In this document: positions 15,531 through 24,097 of the stretch, piece after piece | How the letters are laid out: each line of letters begins with the position of its first letter | Numbering within the stretch: position 1 is the first letter of the stretch | Source: Clostridia bacterium | GTDB lineage: Bacteria; Bacillota; Clostridia; Oscillospirales; Acutalibacteraceae | Direction of reading: 5' to 3' | Assembly (NCBI GenBank): GCA_900766895.1 | Contig: CAAFXF010000017.1 | Span: 1-60,292 of the forward strand | DNA: 60,292 nucleotides | Notes under the pieces: model-generated | Seen by the model: the letters and a program-made list of their open reading frames with translations, nothing else | Databases searched by the model: none | What the model was told of the DNA's origin: nothing | Made by a program: the position numbers and the translations under genes

Positions 15531-16357
15531 AAAACGATAATTCATTAGGAAAAACCTTTTATTACCTCGGCAGAATTTTTGCAATAGTTCTTATTGTTAC
15601 AATTATCGGCGGAATAATTCAGGGTGTGTTTGGAATAGCAGACAGTATTTTTGACGACGATGACGACGACAAAAAATACAAAACAACCATTTCAAGCGAA
15701 TACATTGATACACTTGACGGATACTGCCTTGTTGCAGAGCTTAAGGCTACCGAGCTTACTATTTCAACCGGTGATAAATTTGAGTATTCAACAAATAATG
15801 AATACATCAAGGTTGACCAAAAGGACGGAAAAATTGTAATAAAGGAAACACTTACATCCATACCCAAAAGCAGTAATTTCAAGCTGAATGTTACAATTCC
15901 TGCCGACAGAAGCTTTGATGTTGTAAGCATATCAGCAGGCGCAGGAGATGTAACCGTTGACAGCCTTACTGCAAGAGATTTTGATTTTGAAATCGGTGCA
16001 GGTGATGTAACGATTAATAATTTAGCTGTCACCGGAGAGGCAGAAATTGACTGCGGAGCAGGTGAACTTAACATAAACAATGCCACACTCAACAATCTTG
16101 AGCTTAACAGCGGTGTTGGCGAAATCAATATCACCTCTTTGTTTACAGGTGATTGTGAGATAAACAGCGGTATAGGTGAGGTTAATGTTAATGCTGTCGG
16201 CAGTGCAGAAGATTATACCGTATCTGTCAGCAAGGGTGCCGGTGATGTTACTGTTAACGGTACGAAGGTATCTCGCGATACAACAGTAGGCTCCGGCCAA
16301 TACAAAATAGAGCTTAACGGAGGTATCGGTGAGGCAAGCATAAGCTTTACCGAGTAA
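15527..16357 (+). CDS. DUF4097-type beta-helical protein with N-terminal membrane anchor
   Basis: A 276-residue protein with one membrane segment (about residues 14-36, FAIVLIVTIIGGIIQGVFGI), an acidic stretch of six consecutive Asp residues, and an extracellular domain of short repeats (SISAGAGDVTVDSL, EIGAGDVTINNL, DCGAGELNINNA, NSGVGEINITSL, NSGIGEVNVNAV), the signature of DUF4097 adhesin-like beta-solenoids. Such proteins are often coded with LiaF and PspC proteins. It is translationally coupled to the upstream gene. Function at the membrane is unknown. Confidence 0.82.
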   Translation: MKNDNSLGKTFYYLGRIFAIVLIVTIIGGIIQGVFGIADSIFDDDDDDKKYKTTISSEYIDTLDGYCLVAELKATELTISTGDKFEYSTNNEYIKVDQKDGKIVIKETLTSIPKSSNFKLNVTIPADRSFDVVSISAGAGDVTVDSLTARDFDFEIGAGDVTINNLAVTGEAEIDCGAGELNINNATLNNLELNSGVGEINITSLFTGDCEINSGIGEVNVNAVGSAEDYTVSVSKGAGDVTVNGTKVSRDTTVGSGQYKIELNGGIGEASISFTE

Positions 16358-16385
16358 AAGAAAAAGGAAAGAAGAGGAAAAAATT

Positions 16386-16652
16386 ATGGAAAAGAAATTA
16401 TACAAATCAACAACAGATAAAAAGCTCTGCGGTGTTTGCGGAGGAATTGCAAAATACTTGAATATTGATTCGACAATCGTAAGATTGCTTTGGGCATTGA
16501 TTACATTTTTAGGCGGTGCAGGCGTAATTGCATATATTGTTTGTGCACTTATTATTCCTGACGAGCCGTTCAATGCAAATTATCAGGACCCATATTATTC
16601 ACCTACAAATATGGGCTATAACGGAGATGACAATAATGCTCAAAATCAATAA
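16386..16652 (+). CDS. PspC-domain protein
   Basis: An 88-residue protein with a PspC domain: KKLCGVCGGIAKYLNIDSTI followed by a membrane-spanning segment VRLLWALITFLGGAGVIAYI and the family's closing IIPDEP. PspC proteins act in phage-shock and envelope-stress responses and pair with toxins or LiaF-like modules. A polar Asn-rich tail of about 25 residues follows. Its 3' end overlaps the ABC ATPase gene by 17 bases. Confidence 0.9.
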   Translation: MEKKLYKSTTDKKLCGVCGGIAKYLNIDSTIVRLLWALITFLGGAGVIAYIVCALIIPDEPFNANYQDPYYSPTNMGYNGDDNNAQNQ

Positions 16653-17340
16653 TCTGACAAAAAAATTCGGAGATAAGGTTGCCGTAAACAACCTTTCTCT
16701 GCATATTGCACCGGGTGAAATCTATGGCTTTATCGGTCATAACGGAGCCGGCAAAACCACAACACTTAAAAGCATTGCGGGTATTTTGGATTATGACAGC
16801 GGTGAAATTTTGATTGACGGCAAATCTACCAAATCGGAGCCGTTGGCGTGTAAGGCTGTTACAGCATATATTCCCGACAATCCGGATATATATGACTTTA
16901 TGACAGGCATACAGTACCTCAATTTTATTGCCGATGTGTTCAAGGTAAGCGAGAGCGAGCGCGCCTCACGCATAAGCGAATATGCAAAAATGTTCGAGAT
17001 TGAGGGTAGCCTGAATGACTCGATAGGTACATATTCACACGGTATGAAGCAAAAGCTTGTTATCATTTCTGCATTAATTCATTCGCCGAAATTGATTATG
17101 ATGGATGAGCCGTTTGTAGGACTTGACCCAAAGGCAACCCACCAGCTTAAGCAAATAATGCGTAATATTTGCGATAACGGAGGAGCGATATTCTTTTCAA
17201 CCCATGTTCTTGAGGTTGCGGAAAAGCTTTGCGATAAGGTTGCCGTAATCAAGGGAGGTAATCTTGTTGCGTCGGGTACGGTTGATGAGGTAAAGGGCAA
17301 CAGCTCTCTTGAGGACGCTTTTCTTGAGATGGAGGAGTAG
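16636..17340 (+). CDS. ABC transporter ATP-binding protein
   Basis: A 234-residue ATPase with Walker A GHNGAGKTTTLK (about 33), signature SHGMKQKL, Walker B LIMMDEPFVGLDP and the switch His in FFSTHVLEVAEKLCD. The order and GLD(P)KA motif are typical of ABC-2/BcrA-type exporter ATPases. I chose the ATG at 16636 (GGAG 9 bases upstream); the longer TTG start reads through the PspC gene. The gene overlaps pspC by 17 bases and precedes its permease by 2, so they are translationally coupled. Confidence 0.93.
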   Translation: MLKINNLTKKFGDKVAVNNLSLHIAPGEIYGFIGHNGAGKTTTLKSIAGILDYDSGEILIDGKSTKSEPLACKAVTAYIPDNPDIYDFMTGIQYLNFIADVFKVSESERASRISEYAKMFEIEGSLNDSIGTYSHGMKQKLVIISALIHSPKLIMMDEPFVGLDPKATHQLKQIMRNICDNGGAIFFSTHVLEVAEKLCDKVAVIKGGNLVASGTVDEVKGNSSLEDAFLEMEE

Positions 17341-17342
17341 CC

Positions 17343-18947
17343 ATGTTTGTTACGTTGCTTCGCAAGCAGTTTTTAGAGCTGTATAAGTTTATTTTTCAAA
17401 ACAAGAAGACAGGAGAAAGGCGTTCCAAAAAATCCATAATTTCGGGAGCATTAGGCTTTGGCTCACTGATGCTTTTAATCGCAATGGCCTTTGTAGGAGC
17501 GGGTGTAGGCATCATTAACTCAATGCATCCTGTCGGACTTGATTGGATGTACTTTCTGATAATGATTATTCTGTCAATCCTTTTGGGAGCATTCGGCAGT
17601 GTTTTCAATACCTACGCAACCTTGTTTAAGGCAGGGGATAACGACCTTCTGCTGTCACTCCCGATTAAGCCCGATTACATAATTGCATCAAGACTTGTCG
17701 GTACATATGTTATGGGATTTATGTACGAGGCAGTTGTAATTGTTCCTGCAATTATCGTCTATTGGGTAAAGGTCGGATGCAATGTGCCTACGGCTATAAT
17801 GCAAATAATCCTTGTTTTTGCAATAGGATTGCTTGTTCTCAGTCTCAGCGTAGTTCTCGGATATGTCGTTGCGGTGCTTTCAACAAAAATTAAAAGCAAG
17901 GCGTTTATTTCCGTTTCCTGCTCACTGCTCGTAATAGTTGTGTATTATTTTTCGTATTTCAAGGCACAGGAGCTCATTAAAACAATAGTTAAAAATTCGC
18001 AGGAATACAGCGACAAAATCAAATCATCTGCCATCGGTCTTTATTATTTGGGCAGTGCCGGTACTGGAGATGTAAAGTCATTCTTACTTACAGTTTTGAC
18101 CTTTGTGCTGATTTTAGCTGTTGTTTATGCAGTGCTGAGAATGTCGTTTGTAAAGCTTTCGACAAAGTCGGTAGCAGGCGGAAAACGCAAAGCAGGCGTT
18201 AAATCCTATAAGGCTCTGCCGTTAGAAAAAACACTTGTGTTTAAGGAGCTTAAGCACTTTGCATCGTCGCCGATATATATGATGAATATGGGAATAGGTC
18301 TTTTGATACTTCCCGCTATGGCAATAGGATCACTTATTAAATCACAGACTCTTATTGATATGCTAAACGAAATGGCACAGGATATGCCGTCAATTACAAG
18401 CCTCGGCGGTGTGTTTGTATGTGTTGCGGTTGGCTTTGTGTGCTCAATGTGCTGCCTGACAGCCCCTTCAATTTCGCTTGAGGGTAAAAGCTTTTGGATG
18501 CTTAAATCTCTGCCGATAGATGCTTATACAGTGTTGAGGGCAAAGGTCAAGGCACACGTTGCCGTGAATGTTATTCCCGTATTGTTCAGTGCGGTTTTGA
18601 TGTGTGTTGCATTCAAGGCAGATGCGCTATCATTAATTCTTTCGGTGATATTTTCGATTGAATTTATTTTGTTCATGGGCATATTCGGATTGTTTATGAA
18701 TTTGAAGCGATATAACCTTACCTGGACAAATGAGGTTGTACCTGTTAAGCAAGGCTTGAGTGTTTTGTTCAGTATGCTTATGGGTTGGGCAGTATCAATG
18801 GTAATGGGCAGTTCTTTGTTTGGATTCAGTATTGTTGCAGATGTACGCATACTGTCGGCAGTTTTTGTAACAGCATTTGCTCTTGCCGATTATTTGCTGT
18901 TGAGAAATCTTAAAACAAAGGGCACAAGGCTTTTTGAAGAAATATAA
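17343..18947 (+). CDS. ABC exporter permease (ABC-2 type)
   Basis: A 534-residue membrane protein with about a dozen hydrophobic segments and two related halves, the usual pattern of the large single-chain ABC-2 permeases that pair with BcrA-type ATPases. The N-terminal amphipathic stretch (FVTLLRKQFLELYKFIFQNK) precedes the first membrane span. The middle holds LEKTLVFKELKHFASSPIYM, a conserved junction segment. It is the last gene of the TetR operon. Export substrate unknown; antibiotic or lipid efflux is a guess from the LiaF/PspC neighbours. Confidence 0.85.
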   Translation: MFVTLLRKQFLELYKFIFQNKKTGERRSKKSIISGALGFGSLMLLIAMAFVGAGVGIINSMHPVGLDWMYFLIMIILSILLGAFGSVFNTYATLFKAGDNDLLLSLPIKPDYIIASRLVGTYVMGFMYEAVVIVPAIIVYWVKVGCNVPTAIMQIILVFAIGLLVLSLSVVLGYVVAVLSTKIKSKAFISVSCSLLVIVVYYFSYFKAQELIKTIVKNSQEYSDKIKSSAIGLYYLGSAGTGDVKSFLLTVLTFVLILAVVYAVLRMSFVKLSTKSVAGGKRKAGVKSYKALPLEKTLVFKELKHFASSPIYMMNMGIGLLILPAMAIGSLIKSQTLIDMLNEMAQDMPSITSLGGVFVCVAVGFVCSMCCLTAPSISLEGKSFWMLKSLPIDAYTVLRAKVKAHVAVNVIPVLFSAVLMCVAFKADALSLILSVIFSIEFILFMGIFGLFMNLKRYNLTWTNEVVPVKQGLSVLFSMLMGWAVSMVMGSSLFGFSIVADVRILSAVFVTAFALADYLLLRNLKTKGTRLFEEI

Positions 18948-18951
18948 GAAA

Positions 18952-18981
18952 ATATCGCTCGGTATCGGGCGGTATTTTTTG
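18952..18981 (+). terminator. Terminator after the TetR/envelope operon
   Basis: ATATCGCTC (18952-18960) pairs with GGGCGGTAT (18967-18975) with two G-T pairs and a 6-base loop, followed by six T residues. Confidence 0.8.
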
Positions 18982-18995
18982 TGTTAAAATAGTGA

Positions 18996-19024
18996 TTGAC
19001 TTTGCGGTAATTATAATATATAAT
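18996..19024 (+). promoter_or_regulatory. Promoter of greA-lysS
   Basis: TTGACT (18996-19001) and TATAAT (19019-19024) with a 17-base spacer, 43 bases before greA. Confidence 0.8.
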
Positions 19025-19066
19025 TAATTAGTTAAAATGCACATTAATGTTTAAGGAGTTTTTATT

Positions 19067-19534
19067 ATGGCAGCAAAAACATTTACAATGACCGCAGCGG
19101 GCAAGGCAGAGCTTGAGGCAGAGCTTGAAAAGCTTAAAACAGAAGGCAGAATTGACATTGCAGAAAAGCTTAAGGTTGCACGTTCTTACGGTGACCTTAG
19201 TGAAAATAGTGAATACGATGAAGCAAAATCAGAGCAGGCAAAGATTGAAGCAAGAATTCAAGAGCTTGAATATCAGCTTGAAAATGCAGTAATCATTGAT
19301 TCTGTTGCAGGCGATAAGGTTTCAATGGGCTCAAAGGTTACCGTTTTGCGCAAGACAGATAATTTGGAATTTGTTTATGATATTGTAGGATTTTCACAGA
19401 GCAATCCGTCAGAAGGCAAGATTTCGGACGAAAGCCCTGTCGGCAAGGCATTGCTTGGCGCAAGCGTCGGCGAAACAGTAGTTGTTGAGGCTCCTATCGG
19501 AAACCTTGAATTTGAAATTAAGTCAATAAACTAA
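19067..19534 (+). CDS. greA: Transcription elongation factor GreA
   Basis: Binds the secondary channel of RNA polymerase and stimulates cleavage of backtracked transcripts. The 155-residue protein has the N-terminal coiled coil with the tip acidic motif YGDLSENSEYDEAKSEQA (Asp and Glu at the tip) and the C-terminal FKBP-like domain with ISDESPVGKALLGA. Length matches the family. It lies 17 bases upstream of lysS, a common Gram-positive arrangement. Confidence 0.97.
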   Translation: MAAKTFTMTAAGKAELEAELEKLKTEGRIDIAEKLKVARSYGDLSENSEYDEAKSEQAKIEARIQELEYQLENAVIIDSVAGDKVSMGSKVTVLRKTDNLEFVYDIVGFSQSNPSEGKISDESPVGKALLGASVGETVVVEAPIGNLEFEIKSIN

Positions 19535-19551
19535 GCAAGAGGTATTTAACT

Positions 19552-21387
19552 ATGGCAGGAAAGTTTGAAATCACCAAGCACGGTGACAGCACTTTCACAT
19601 TTGAATTGATAGTAGACGATAAGGTTGTCGGTGCTTCTCCCGAATTTGACAAGGAGGACGCCTGCAAGCGTGGTGTTAAAGCAGTAAAAAAGAACTCTCG
19701 TATGAAGGTTCAAAATGCTATTGCCGGTGACGAGGAAAAAACCAATCCAAAGTATTTGGTGGAGGCTGACGGCGACAGGGTTGCCTATACCTTGTTTTTG
19801 CAGACGGGTGCAGTCGCACTTAAGGGCAGTGCCGATACAGAAGCAGAGGCTTTGGAGATTATTGAAAAAATCGGCAACAATGCCAATGCCGCTCAAATGA
19901 CAATGGCAGAGGTTGTGCTTAGCGAAAATGAGCAAAAGCAAATCAGAATTGATAAGCTTACTGCTTTGCAAAACGCAGGCAAGGACCCGTTTGAAATTAC
20001 TGTTGCCACTCAAACACATCATTCAAATGAGATTATCGAAGGCTTTGACGAGCTTGAAGATAAGGAAGTAACTATTGCCGGCAGAATAATGACCTGGAGA
20101 GATATGGGCAAGGCAAACTTTGTTGATATTCAGGACAGAAACGGCAGAATTCAGTCTTATGTCAGAATGAACGATGTCGGCGAGGATGTGTTTAAGGAAT
20201 TCAAGACCTGGGATATCGGTGATATTGTAGAGATTACAGGCTTTGTGTTTAAGACAAGAACAGGTGAAATTTCCGTTCACGCAAAGCAAATAAGACTTCT
20301 TTCAAAGTCACTCCTTCCGCTTCCCGAAAAATTCCACGGACTTACGGATACCGATACAAGATACCGCAGACGTTATCTTGATATGATTATGAACCCTGAT
20401 GTAAAGGATACCTTTATCAAGCGTTCAAAGATTATTTCTTCAATCCGTCATTATCTTGATAATCTCGGATTTGTTGAGGTTGAAACTCCTATTCTTAACA
20501 CTATTGCGGGTGGTGCCGCTGCAAGACCGTTTATTACTCACCACAATACTCTTGATATGGATATGTATCTTCGTATTGCAACAGAGCTTTACCTCAAGAG
20601 ACTTATCGTTGGCGGTATGGAAAGAGTATATGAAATCGGCAGGAATTTCCGCAACGAAGGTATGGATGTTCGTCATAACCCTGAGTTTACCTGTATTGAG
20701 CTTTATCAGGCATTTACCGATTATCACGGTATGATGGATATTGCCGAGGACCTAATCCGCAATGCGGCAACAGAGGTTTGCGACAGCTTGCATATTGTGT
20801 TTAACGGGACTGAAATTGACCTTGAAAGTCCGTTTAGAAGACTTACAATGATTGATGCAGTTAAGGAATACAGCGGAGTGGACTTTGCATCGTTTATGAG
20901 TGACGATGAAAAGGCGATTGCCATTGCAAAGGAAAAGGATATAGAAATTGCTCCGGGCAAGGCAACATGGGGTGATATTCTTAACTCGTTCTTTGAGGAG
21001 TTTGTTGAAGAAAATCTCACACAGCCAACATTCATTATGGACTATCCTGTTGAGGTTAGCCCTCTTACAAAGAGAAAGCCCGACTGTCCTGTACTTACCG
21101 AGAGATTTGAGCTGTTCATTTTGGGCGGTGAATACGGCAACGCATACAGCGAGCTTAATGACCCTATCGACCAAATGAAGCGCTTTGAGGCACAGATGAA
21201 GCTGCGCGAAGCAGGCGACGACGAAGCGAATATGATTGATAACGATTTTGTTATGGCACTTGAATACGGTATGCCTCCTACCGGAGGACTCGGTATCGGT
21301 ATAGATAGACTTGTTATGCTTCTTACCGATAGCTATTCAATTCGCGACGTTCTGTTATTCCCGACAATGAAACCTCTCGACAAGTAA
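19552..21387 (+). CDS. lysS: Lysyl-tRNA synthetase with an N-terminal YegP/DUF1508-like extension
   Basis: Class II synthetase charging tRNA-Lys. From about residue 118 to 611 it is an ordinary LysS: OB-fold anticodon domain (RIMTWRDMGKANFVDIQD), motif 2 (GRNFRNEGMDVRHNPEFT), motif 3 (GIGIDRLVMLLT) and the usual roughly 494 residues. The first 117 residues are extra. They contain two units of about 50 residues, GKFEITKHGDSTFTFELIV...EDACKRGVKAVKKN and KYLVEADGDRVAYTLFLQTG...TEAEALEIIEKIGN, that match the strand-strand-strand-helix pattern of YegP/DUF1508 repeats. The start at 19552 has AAGAGG; the internal ATG at 19903 lacks a ribosome binding site, so the fusion is probably translated. Confidence 0.93.
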   Translation: MAGKFEITKHGDSTFTFELIVDDKVVGASPEFDKEDACKRGVKAVKKNSRMKVQNAIAGDEEKTNPKYLVEADGDRVAYTLFLQTGAVALKGSADTEAEALEIIEKIGNNANAAQMTMAEVVLSENEQKQIRIDKLTALQNAGKDPFEITVATQTHHSNEIIEGFDELEDKEVTIAGRIMTWRDMGKANFVDIQDRNGRIQSYVRMNDVGEDVFKEFKTWDIGDIVEITGFVFKTRTGEISVHAKQIRLLSKSLLPLPEKFHGLTDTDTRYRRRYLDMIMNPDVKDTFIKRSKIISSIRHYLDNLGFVEVETPILNTIAGGAAARPFITHHNTLDMDMYLRIATELYLKRLIVGGMERVYEIGRNFRNEGMDVRHNPEFTCIELYQAFTDYHGMMDIAEDLIRNAATEVCDSLHIVFNGTEIDLESPFRRLTMIDAVKEYSGVDFASFMSDDEKAIAIAKEKDIEIAPGKATWGDILNSFFEEFVEENLTQPTFIMDYPVEVSPLTKRKPDCPVLTERFELFILGGEYGNAYSELNDPIDQMKRFEAQMKLREAGDDEANMIDNDFVMALEYGMPPTGGLGIGIDRLVMLLTDSYSIRDVLLFPTMKPLDK

Positions 21388-21454
21388 AAAGGTAAAAACG
21401 GTATTAACCAAAACTGTGCTTATATTGTACAGAAACATAAATGGAGGAATTCTT

Positions 21455-23848
21455 ATGAGATTAAAAACAAACGGTAGAAAAATACTTTCTTGCTTGCTTG
21501 TATTAATGCTTGTGCTTTGTATGCTCCCAACGGGAGTTGTTGGCTACGCCTTATCCGGTGATTATACCTTTTCTTCATCAACAGGTGAGCTGATAATCAA
21601 CACGGCAGCAGGTGTTACCGCTTGGGAGAGTGATGTTAACTCTGCTGACATTAAGTCCGTAACTGTCAGGGATTCGGTAACGGAAATAAAGGGCAAAGTT
21701 TTTCAGGACTTAACAAATCTTGAAGCCATAACCTTTGATGGCGCAATAAGCATTGAAAGCGAAACATTAAGCGGTGAAACCTTTGTTCCGTTTAACAATA
21801 CTGTTAAGTTGAGCAATATCAGCTTCGGCGGTGCAGCAACTATCGGAACAAATGTTTTTAAATATACAAGTGAAGCACCTAACACAGCTTTAACAGAGCT
21901 TTATTTTCCTGCAAATTCTACAGTTAAAGGAAGTAATTTCTCTTACTGTTCTGCACTTGAAAAAACAATCTTTGAGGATAAAATTAATATTTGTTCAGGA
22001 GGAAGCTTTTTTTCCGCTTCGGCACTTAAAACTATTGAATTCAAAGGCACAAGTGTAATCGGTTCAGGAAATTTCCAAGGCGAAAATCAGGTTGACACGC
22101 TGACCTTCGGTGGAAAAACTGAGATTAGCGGAGGTATGTTTAACAATTTATCACATATTACCGAGCTTACCTTCCCGACTGGTTCTACTTTGACATCAAG
22201 CAACTTTTACAACTGCCCTGCTCTTGAAAAAGTAACCTTTGAGGGTGATGTTGATTTGACCGCAGGCAGTATATTTGGTAATTCAACAGCATTGAAAGAA
22301 ATTGTCTTTAATGGCAAAAGTAAGATTGCAAACAGTTGCTTTTCCGGCTCAAGCAATCTTGAAAAAATGACCTTCGGCGATGAAACCGAAATCAAAAACG
22401 GCGTATTTCCAAGTCTCAAAAAGCTTAAGGAATTGACATTCCCGGCAGGTTCGGTTTTCGGTCCGGGTATATTCAACAACACTTCTATTGAAAAGATAAC
22501 CTTTGAAGGTGATGTTGATTTAACCGCAGGCGGTGTTTTCTCAAGTGTTCCTTCTCTTAAGACACTTATTTTTAAGGGTGAGAGCAAGCTTTCAAACGGC
22601 TGCTTTTCCGGCACAAGTAATCTTGAAGAAATCAGCTTCGGCGGTAAAACCGAAATCAAAAACGGAGTATTATCTGGCAGCGTAAAGCTTAAGGAATTAG
22701 TTTTCCCGACAGGCTCAACCTTTGGTCCGGGTATATTTACCGGATGTACTGCTATTGAAAAAGTAATCTTCGAGGGTGACGTCGACTTAACTGCAGGCGG
22801 AATTTTTCAAGGCGCATCTGCTCTTAAGACACTTATTTTTAAGGGTGAAAGTAAGCTTTCGAACAGCAGCTTCTCAAATGCGAAAAATTTGAAAACAATA
22901 ACATTTGCAAAGAAAACCTCTTTGGGTTCTAATGCATTCAGTGGAATCGGTGCGGAACTTGTTGACAAGACCGATGTTATAGTTCTCCCGCAGGGAAGCA
23001 CGGTTTCGACAGCCTCTTTCAATAAATCAAATATTGCAGGAGTTCAATTTATGGATAAAACTCCTCAGACATTTGAGGAAAATACATTCTATGACTGTGA
23101 AGATGGAGCAATAATTTATGTTCCGTGTGTATCTGTTGCGGCTTACACAACTGCACTCAACGACGGAGCAAACCCTGCAAATCCCAATGGATATGCAATA
23201 GTTGGCGTTCACACCTTTGTTGGCGGTGTTTGTGAATGTGGTGAGCTTGCTCCTGTTAAGCCTGTAACGGTTAACTCAGGTGAAGGAAGCGGAAATTATT
23301 ATGAAGGCGCAATCGTAACAATTAAAGCAAATGCACCTGAACCGGGCAAGGTGTTTGATAAGTGGGAGATTGTAAGCGGTAACATCACGCTTGATAATGC
23401 AACAAGTGCAACTACAACTTTTGTTATGCCTGACACTGCGGTAGAAGTAAAGGCAGTTTATAAAAATGCTGCATCATCTCATACTCATAATGCAAATACA
23501 TCCACTTGGGAAAAAGATGAAAGCTATCATTGGAATTTGTGCGACTGCGGTGAAAAACTGAATAAGTCGTCACATACCTTTGAATGGATAATAGACAAGG
23601 AAGCAACAGAAACCGAAAAAGGCTACAAGCATCAAGAATGTACTGTTTGCGGATACAGCAGGGATGCGGTTGAAATTTCGACAGTTAGTGCAGATGATAT
23701 GGAAGATACTGTTGAGTTAAAGTCCGAGCCAATGACCAGTCCTCAAACCGGTTATGACGGTACGATATGGATGTTGTCGGCTCTTATGATTGTGTCGGGA
23801 TTAATGCTTGCAGGCTTTACGCTTCACAAGAAAAAAAGAGCAAAATAA
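21455..23848 (+). CDS. Secreted BspA-like leucine-rich-repeat surface protein, SPQTG-anchored
   Basis: A 797-residue wall protein. It has a signal peptide (RKILSCLLVLMLVLCMLPTG), a long LRR_5/BspA-type repeat region (residues about 60-540), an InlB B-repeat-like domain (about 610-670; EGAIVTIKANAPEPGKVFDKW), a HTHN...CDCGEK...ECTVCGY Cys-rich module, and a C-terminal sortase signal: SPQTG at about 762, a hydrophobic helix and a KKKRAK tail. SPQTG is the clostridial variant of LPXTG. The start at 21455 has TGGAGG upstream. The repeat section includes 88-89-residue super-repeats. Likely a host- or surface-binding adhesin. Confidence 0.88.
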   Translation: MRLKTNGRKILSCLLVLMLVLCMLPTGVVGYALSGDYTFSSSTGELIINTAAGVTAWESDVNSADIKSVTVRDSVTEIKGKVFQDLTNLEAITFDGAISIESETLSGETFVPFNNTVKLSNISFGGAATIGTNVFKYTSEAPNTALTELYFPANSTVKGSNFSYCSALEKTIFEDKINICSGGSFFSASALKTIEFKGTSVIGSGNFQGENQVDTLTFGGKTEISGGMFNNLSHITELTFPTGSTLTSSNFYNCPALEKVTFEGDVDLTAGSIFGNSTALKEIVFNGKSKIANSCFSGSSNLEKMTFGDETEIKNGVFPSLKKLKELTFPAGSVFGPGIFNNTSIEKITFEGDVDLTAGGVFSSVPSLKTLIFKGESKLSNGCFSGTSNLEEISFGGKTEIKNGVLSGSVKLKELVFPTGSTFGPGIFTGCTAIEKVIFEGDVDLTAGGIFQGASALKTLIFKGESKLSNSSFSNAKNLKTITFAKKTSLGSNAFSGIGAELVDKTDVIVLPQGSTVSTASFNKSNIAGVQFMDKTPQTFEENTFYDCEDGAIIYVPCVSVAAYTTALNDGANPANPNGYAIVGVHTFVGGVCECGELAPVKPVTVNSGEGSGNYYEGAIVTIKANAPEPGKVFDKWEIVSGNITLDNATSATTTFVMPDTAVEVKAVYKNAASSHTHNANTSTWEKDESYHWNLCDCGEKLNKSSHTFEWIIDKEATETEKGYKHQECTVCGYSRDAVEISTVSADDMEDTVELKSEPMTSPQTGYDGTIWMLSALMIVSGLMLAGFTLHKKKRAK
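22241..22870 (+). repeat. Super-repeats of 264 and 267 bases inside the LRR gene
   Basis: The encoded EGDVDLTAG block recurs at 22241, 22505 and 22772, giving units of 88 and 89 codons with in-frame repeats such as TEIKNGV, FKGESKLSN and PGIF. Two full units and the start of a third are present. DNA identity between units is high, so replication slippage or recombination could change the repeat number. Confidence 0.85.
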
Positions 23849-23896
23849 ATTATTCCGATAGTTAAGCATTTAAGTGGATAATTCTATTAATTTTTG

Positions 23897-23922
23897 GGGC
23901 AATCTTATGATTGCCCTTTTTT
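23897..23922 (+). terminator. Terminator after the LRR gene
   Basis: GGGCAATC (23897-23904) and GATTGCCC (23909-23916) with a 4-base loop, followed by TTTTTT. Confidence 0.93.
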
Positions 23923-23938
23923 GAAAAGAGGGATATTT

Positions 23939-24037
23939 TTGAATAAATACATAGCATATTGCGGATTAGACTGCGAGCAGCTTTCTGCCATTACGGGTAA
24001 TAATGCAAGGGTACTTGATAATCTTAAAAATAATTGA
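23939..24037 (+). pseudogene. Remnant of a DUF3795-family gene (internal deletion)
   Basis: A 32-codon frame from TTG at 23939, with AAAAGAGGGA upstream, encodes MNKYIAYCGLDCEQLSAITG then NNARVLDNLKNN. Its first half matches the start of DUF3795 proteins (IAYCGLDCE) and its last part resembles their end (NNPEALKNLK-like). The roughly 80-100 residue Cys-rich middle is missing. This is best read as a gene shortened by an in-frame deletion, not a functional protein. Confidence 0.6.
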
Positions 24038-24047
24038 AAATAAGGTA

Positions 24048-24078
24048 TTGACTCTCCCCTTACAGTAGACTGTATGAT
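24048..24078 (+). promoter_or_regulatory. MerR-type promoter with 19-base spacer and operator palindrome
   Basis: TTGACT (24048-24053) and TATGAT (24073-24078) are 19 bases apart, the long spacer characteristic of MerR-activated promoters. TACAGT-AG-ACTGTA (24061-24074), a perfect palindrome, lies within the spacer. It drives the regulator gene that starts at 24098. Confidence 0.8.
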
Positions 24079-24097
24079 TGTTTTGGAAGGTGATTGA

